DNA from: an uncultured Ruminiclostridium sp.
GTDB lineage: Bacteria > Bacillota > Clostridia > Oscillospirales > Ruminococcaceae
Direction: 5' to 3'
DNA: 64,000 bases
NCBI GenBank assembly: GCA_949878745.1
Contig: CATLBH010000005.1
Location: 21,765 to 85,764 of the forward strand
The position numbers were made by a program, and so were the translations under genes. Shown piece after piece: positions 60,734 through 64,000 of this stretch; the stretch's first letter is position 1; every line of letters starts with the position of its first letter. Under the pieces are notes generated by a model. That model made no database searches. It was not told the DNA's origin and saw nothing but the letters and a program-made list of their open reading frames with translations.

Positions 60734-61141
60734 TCTTGGCTGCTGGTTTTCCGCAGTCTGCACCGGTGCGGAGGGTTCCGGCTCCAGGATAAAGTTCTTG
60801 ACGTAAATCAGGGCGGGATGTCCCTGGCCCTGCTTTTTCCGTTCTATCAGACCGATGCCCTCCAATTCGCGGAACAGCTTCGTCGCCTTGTCCTTGCCGC
60901 AGTCCAGCATGGTCATGGCTTCCTCCTGGGTGAAGTAGAGGAACACGCGCCCGTTATCGTCCAGCCAGCCGTTGCGGGCAGACAGCCCCATGCGGTCAAG
61001 CAGCAGGCCGTACAGCACCTTTGCTTCCAGCGATACGCCCTTGTAGCGGCGGTCGGTCAAAAGGATTTTCGGGATGCGGTAGAAGCTGTACTGGTCGGCT
61101 TCATTCCCGTAGTAGTAATTCAGATTCAAAGTTTCCGGCAT
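60701..61141 (-). CDS. repA: RepA_N-type replication initiator, C-terminally truncated by frameshift
   Basis: ATG 61141 follows AGGAGG and opens MPETLNLNYYYGNEADQYSF, with FYRIPKILLTDRRYKGVSLE and FTQEEAMTMLDCGKDKATKL, the RepA_N domain of Firmicute plasmids and integrative elements. The reading stops at DSAAVKTA shortly after the domain because of the 25-bp duplication; 146 aa remain. Two terminator hairpins upstream suggest attenuation control. It shows that the element once replicated or conjugated. Confidence 0.88.
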   Translation of the reverse strand: MPETLNLNYYYGNEADQYSFYRIPKILLTDRRYKGVSLEAKVLYGLLLDRMGLSARNGWLDDNGRVFLYFTQEEAMTMLDCGKDKATKLFRELEGIGLIERKKQGQGHPALIYVKNFILEPEPSAPVQTAENQQPRPLDSAAVKTA

Positions 61142-61164
61142 TTTCAAAGCCTCCTGTCTAAATG

Positions 61165-61196
61165 AAAAAAGCCCCGGCGATCTGTGTCGTCGGGGC
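61165..61196 (-). terminator. Terminator/attenuator just upstream of repA
   Basis: On the minus strand GCCCCGACGA / TCGCCGGGGC is followed by six T residues, about 24 nt before the repA ATG. Placed in the leader, it probably attenuates repA expression. Confidence 0.75.
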
Positions 61197-61211
61197 AAAG
61201 CGATATATAAC

Positions 61212-61258
61212 AAAAAAAGCCGCGCAGTAGCTGAACATCCGTCAGTTACTGTGCGGCT
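61212..61258 (-). terminator. Strong terminator upstream of repA
   Basis: On the minus strand a 17-bp near-perfect stem (AGCCGCACAGTAACTGA / TCAGCTACTGCGCGGCT) is followed by TTTTTT. With the hairpin 20 bp downstream it forms a tandem terminator. The adjoining 61259-61580 stretch (~320 bp) shows no gene. Confidence 0.85.
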
Positions 61259-61580
61259 GATATGAATTAAAATCGGTATTACCGGGTTGCTGCCCGTTTG
61301 TCCTTTATGTGAAATGGTTCGTTATCACCTCCCTGCCTGCCCCCACCAAAGGGCGTATTTTATTGGAAAAAGAATGGTGGCAAATCCGAAATTCCTCTTT
61401 GAGATAGATTGCTCATGAATTTCTCTCTTTTCAGAAAACAACAATATATAGCGATATACACGTTATTTTATTCTGTATTTAGTGTCTTATGCGCGCTTTT
61501 CAACACCTGAGCAACCTTGGTAATAAGGGGTTTTCCGATTTGTCCTTATTATACCGTAAGGGCATACGGCGGCTACGAAT

Positions 61581-61757
61581 ATGCACCAACTGACAGGCGA
61601 CTTCTACACAGTGGGCGAAGTCTTGGGACATACGCTTGCGGGTATCGGCGTATCGCTTGGGCTGTCTATGAACTTTGAAGCAGTCACAGCGCGTTATGTG
61701 GACGTGCGGCTTGAACGGAAAAAAGAAGTCCTTGACGCATACCATGACGCAGTAGGG
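61581..61757 (+). pseudogene. Tyrosine recombinase/integrase C-terminal fragment
   Basis: MHQLTGDFYTVGEVLGHTLA followed by MNFEAVTARYVDVRLERKKE matches the end of phage/ICE-type tyrosine integrases. The catalytic Tyr is probably in ARYVDV and the preceding Arg-His box is missing. Both sides are truncated. It lies opposite in direction to the serine recombinase and is probably the scar of a second element. Confidence 0.6.
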
Positions 61758-61829
61758 AATGTTGTCTACTTTTTATTGAGGTTTAGTATTAGTTCAACGC
61801 CAAACTTGATTTTGATACTGTCACATAAC

Positions 61830-61858
61830 TTGACATTAATACTATTACATGGTATAAT
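61830..61858 (+). promoter_or_regulatory. Consensus promoter of the nuclease-like operon
   Basis: TTGACA, a 17-nt spacer and TATAAT are perfect matches 32 nt upstream of the ATG at 61891, with GGAAGGATT as ribosome site. Confidence 0.85.
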
Positions 61859-61890
61859 TCCTACAAAACAACAATTTTGGAAGGATTATT

Positions 61891-63024
61891 ATGGAAATCA
61901 ACGGCAGCAACTTTCAAGATCTCATAAAAGCAACCGCAAGGGAATACGGGGAGGATCCCAAAAAGTTCGGCAGTATCAAATTTCCAAGTAAATTAAAGGT
62001 GAGTAAAGAAGACGGCTGTTTAACCATAACTCTTAACCACGAAAACAGAATAGGAATAGGAAATGACACTAAAAATATAAATATGCAGGAAGATTCCAAT
62101 TGTTTTGAAGCGTGGGCGGTCATACTTTATGTTTACATAATGAAAAAACAGGGAACGGTGATTTTGGATACCGCTTCCGATCTAAAGCTCCCCGACTTTG
62201 ATCAAACCTTAGATAAAAACCACCATTACTGCCGCTTTCTTTACCGTGCGCTGAGATTTTCGGAACAGTACCCTTGGTTTGAAATCGGGGAAAATCTTAA
62301 GGGAAAAGTTGACGAATTCGGAAAATTTTTAAAGGACAATACTTTCAGAAATCATATACGCAAAAATATAAGCAAACCAAAAGACAAAGCGGAAAGCATA
62401 GTGGAAAAATCCTTTGCCTTCGGGGGCCCGCACAGTGACGATAGTCGGGAATACCGCAGCAGCGAGCTTTGAGGCTATCTAGAGGAAAAAGGCATAAAAC
62501 AGTATAACGATCAGAAAATTTACTCACAGCTCCGAGTGGGAATGTGGAAAATCGGCGCTAATCAAACCTCCAGCAGGCAATCCGCCATTGATCTTTGGAC
62601 AATAAGCGGTGATACTATTTGTCCTATCGAGTTAAAAGCAAGGAGCACCAATGACGGAAAAGGCAACAAGAAGGTGGGAGTTATCTCGGAAATATTCTTT
62701 TATTCAAATTATATGTATGACTTTTTTACAAGCGGAAACAAGGACAGGACAAGCTTTGTGCCTAATGATACAAAAGAAGAAAAAAAGTATAAGAAAGAAC
62801 CCGAGGATAGCGGCTACAGTCTGTTGATCGACCCACATAAGTCTTTTAAAAACGTAGTCGGCTTTATGCTGTTAGACGAAATCAGCACTCACCCCTTTTT
62901 AAGATCATCAAAATCAGAGACGCCCAAAATTTTAGAGGTGCTTAACGACAACAAAAGCGACGGCGTTGATATTCGTTATGATATTATTACTTATCCGGAG
63001 GAGAAGCGCAATGAGGAAAAATAA
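61891..63024 (+). pseudogene. PD-(D/E)XK nuclease-like protein interrupted by an in-frame TGA
   Basis: Two track ORFs (61891-62472 and 62536-63024) are in the same frame and separated by a single TGA at 62470-62472; 377 codons in all. The N-terminal half (EINGSNFQDLIKATAREYGE) is unrecognised. The C-terminal half has SAIDLWTISGDTICPIELKA, a D...ELK motif typical of restriction-like nucleases. Sequence across the TGA (SSEL-stop-GYLEEKGIKQYND) continues smoothly, suggesting TGG to TGA mutation. Both halves may be silent, or read-through may occur. The family could not be named. Confidence 0.65.
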
Positions 63025-63313
63025 GGCGAAGCTTACGCCTTTATCCCGCAGACTTTCAATATATCAGATTTTCAGGTTCTGTCGAAAGGTTTCATTTCAA
63101 GAGATCACCGATCAGATGCCGTCGCTCTCCCACGACACAATATCAAAGGATATAAAGCTGCTGATAGAGGCGGGGGTATTGCAAACGGAATTTTTAAGAG
63201 GAAAGAAGGAGAATGTCTATATCAAAATTAAAACAGATATAACCCGCCTTGTGAAACAAAATCGCCCACACGTAGAAAAAATCTCCAAAGGCTCAATCGG
63301 CTTTGCTTTATGA
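63011..63313 (+). CDS. Winged-helix transcriptional regulator
   Basis: ATG 63011 (100 aa), with AGGAG upstream, overlaps the nuclease gene by 14 nt. It reads LSIYQIFRFCRKVSFQEITD, QMPSLSHDTISKDIKLLIEA and GVLQTEFLRGKKENVYIKIK, a DeoR/WYL-like winged helix. It lacks an effector domain. Overlaps on both sides tie it to the nuclease and the next gene as an operon. Confidence 0.75.
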   Translation: MRKNKAKLTPLSRRLSIYQIFRFCRKVSFQEITDQMPSLSHDTISKDIKLLIEAGVLQTEFLRGKKENVYIKIKTDITRLVKQNRPHVEKISKGSIGFAL

Positions 63314-63621
63314 TGACCGAAATATACGGCGATCCTTTTAAATGGTACAAGGAAAAATTCCCGGAGCTTTCGAAAAATGATATGCTGGCAGATATAAGGG
63401 AGCTTCAAAAGTTAGGTCTAGAGATCATAAACAGCAATTATATGGAAGCGTTGGAAGATATGTGTTATTATCTTAACGGAGATAATGACGTGGCAGAGTA
63501 CATTGATATCGTTATAGAGATATTGGAAAACGAATCCATATTTAATTGTTCAGATGTTTTTAACTATGGATATATGCTGGAAACTTGTACGCAAAGAGAA
63601 GGTTATTTTAAGCTTGATTGA
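63310..63621 (+). CDS. Unknown protein coupled to the winged-helix gene
   Basis: ATGA overlap with the upstream gene shows translational coupling. The 103-aa acidic protein (MMTEIYGDPFKWYKEKFPEL; NGDNDVAEYIDIVIEILENE) is helical and has no motif I recognise. It could be an immunity or antitoxin-like partner by position only. Confidence 0.6.
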   Translation: MMTEIYGDPFKWYKEKFPELSKNDMLADIRELQKLGLEIINSNYMEALEDMCYYLNGDNDVAEYIDIVIEILENESIFNCSDVFNYGYMLETCTQREGYFKLD

Positions 63622-63871
63622 AAATGTGGCTGCGGGTATATAACAATAAATATATTTTTGGATAAAAATAATATTTACATCGGTTAAATGTTTTTTGGCG
63701 ATAGTTTTATTATATAAATTAAAACCACAAACAAATTGGTGGTTTTAACCGTCCTAAAAGTGCATATTACCAGTATGCGTGAAGATGCACCATAAGAAGC
63801 ACCGAAAAATTTAGCAACGGACGGTTTAAATAATGCCGTCCGCTTTGTCCGCATATAATGATCTGAGAGAC
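63622..63871. other. Intergenic region before the IS256 fragment
   Basis: No ORF is supported. It contains a terminator-like hairpin, AAAACCAC / GTGGTTTT (63721-63746), after the 63310 gene. It also has a wider inverted repeat, AAACCGTCC / GGACGGTTT, that may be an IS or miniature-element end. Confidence 0.5.
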
Positions 63872-64000
63872 CCTAAAAAAAATATATCAGGCAATCAGTG
63901 AAGATGAAGCTCTTAATGCGCTGCTCAAATTTAAGGAAAAATGGCAAAAAACTTATCCGAGCTGCGTTAAAAGCTGGGAAGAAAATTGGGATATACTATC
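63872..64000 (+). pseudogene. IS256-family transposase C-terminal fragment, running off the window
   Basis: The reading KKIYQAISEDEALNALLKF and KEKWQKTYPSCVKSWEENWD is the conserved helical part of Mutator/IS256 transposases that follows the second catalytic Asp. Upstream sequence does not continue the family, so it is 5'-truncated. It was not in the ORF track. Confidence 0.75.

Noticed and set aside
1-64000. CRISPR arrays or rRNA genes
   Set aside because: No regularly spaced short repeats and no rRNA-like sequence were seen; the repeats present are dispersed palindromes.

Overview
The window reads as a chromosomal segment of a motile, Gram-positive-type Clostridia member, probably near the Ruminococcaceae/Oscillospiraceae. 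The reasons are the single-locus clostridial flagellar operon (FlbD, FliY, CheC/CheD, a TIGR02530-type protein, a WhiG/FliA-type sigma factor), lipoproteins with short lipoboxes, an unlinked dnaG-rpoD pair, TnpX/TnpW-type mobile genes and strong AGGAGG ribosome sites. No rRNA is present and the genus cannot be fixed from the sequence alone.

Region 1 (about 1-30.7 kb, minus strand) is one long flagellar/chemotaxis gene run. From its promoter at about 30.8 kb it reads flgB-flgC-fliE-fliF-fliG-fliH-fliI-fliJ-fliK-flgD-TIGR02530-flgE-flbD-motA-motB-fliM-fliY-cheY-fliO-fliP-fliQ-fliR-flhB-flhA-sigma28-flgF/flgG-cheC-cheD. It ends in a D,D-carboxypeptidase lipoprotein that is cut by the window edge. 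An internal sigma-A promoter precedes fliK. flhF and flhG, usual after flhA, are absent.

Region 2 (30.9-36.5 kb) holds a small membrane protein (minus) and, on the plus strand, a PilZ protein, a PAS-GGDEF diguanylate cyclase, a ParA ATPase and an unknown partner. Cyclic-di-GMP signalling beside the flagellar locus suggests a motile/sessile switch. Region 3 (36.8-45.6 kb, minus) carries an unknown lipoprotein, a GH26-like lipoprotein lacking the usual acid/base motif, a long FtsA-like ATPase, an Rrf2 regulator, rpoD and dnaG.

Region 4 (45.8-51.4 kb) is a graveyard of mobile DNA: an IS3/IS5 chimera, an IS256 fragment, an endolysin gene broken three ways, an IS5-family copy with clean 3-bp target duplication, tRNA-Gln and a decayed IS3 element. 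Region 5 (51.2-57.4 kb) returns to housekeeping: trmD, rimM, a hydrolase, a disrupted YjbR/MmcQ gene, an LCP-like protein, alr and a surface protein. Region 6 (57.5-64 kb) is a decayed integrative element (frameshifted serine recombinase, TnpW, ribbon-helix-helix protein, frameshifted RepA, tyrosine-integrase fragment). It is followed by a PD-(D/E)XK-like nuclease gene with an in-frame TGA, a winged-helix regulator and an IS256 fragment.

The most unusual signal is a set of non-coding palindromic miniature elements scattered through the chromosome: family A, about 150-160 bp; family B, 89 and 164 bp; and family C, 92-111 bp, with two hairpins joined by a conserved linker. They are flanked by 3-bp TNA-like target duplications. 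Three copies sit exactly on stop codons, one splits a gene and one is an in-frame insertion. Family A termini resemble the ends of the local IS5-type transposons, which suggests cross-mobilisation.
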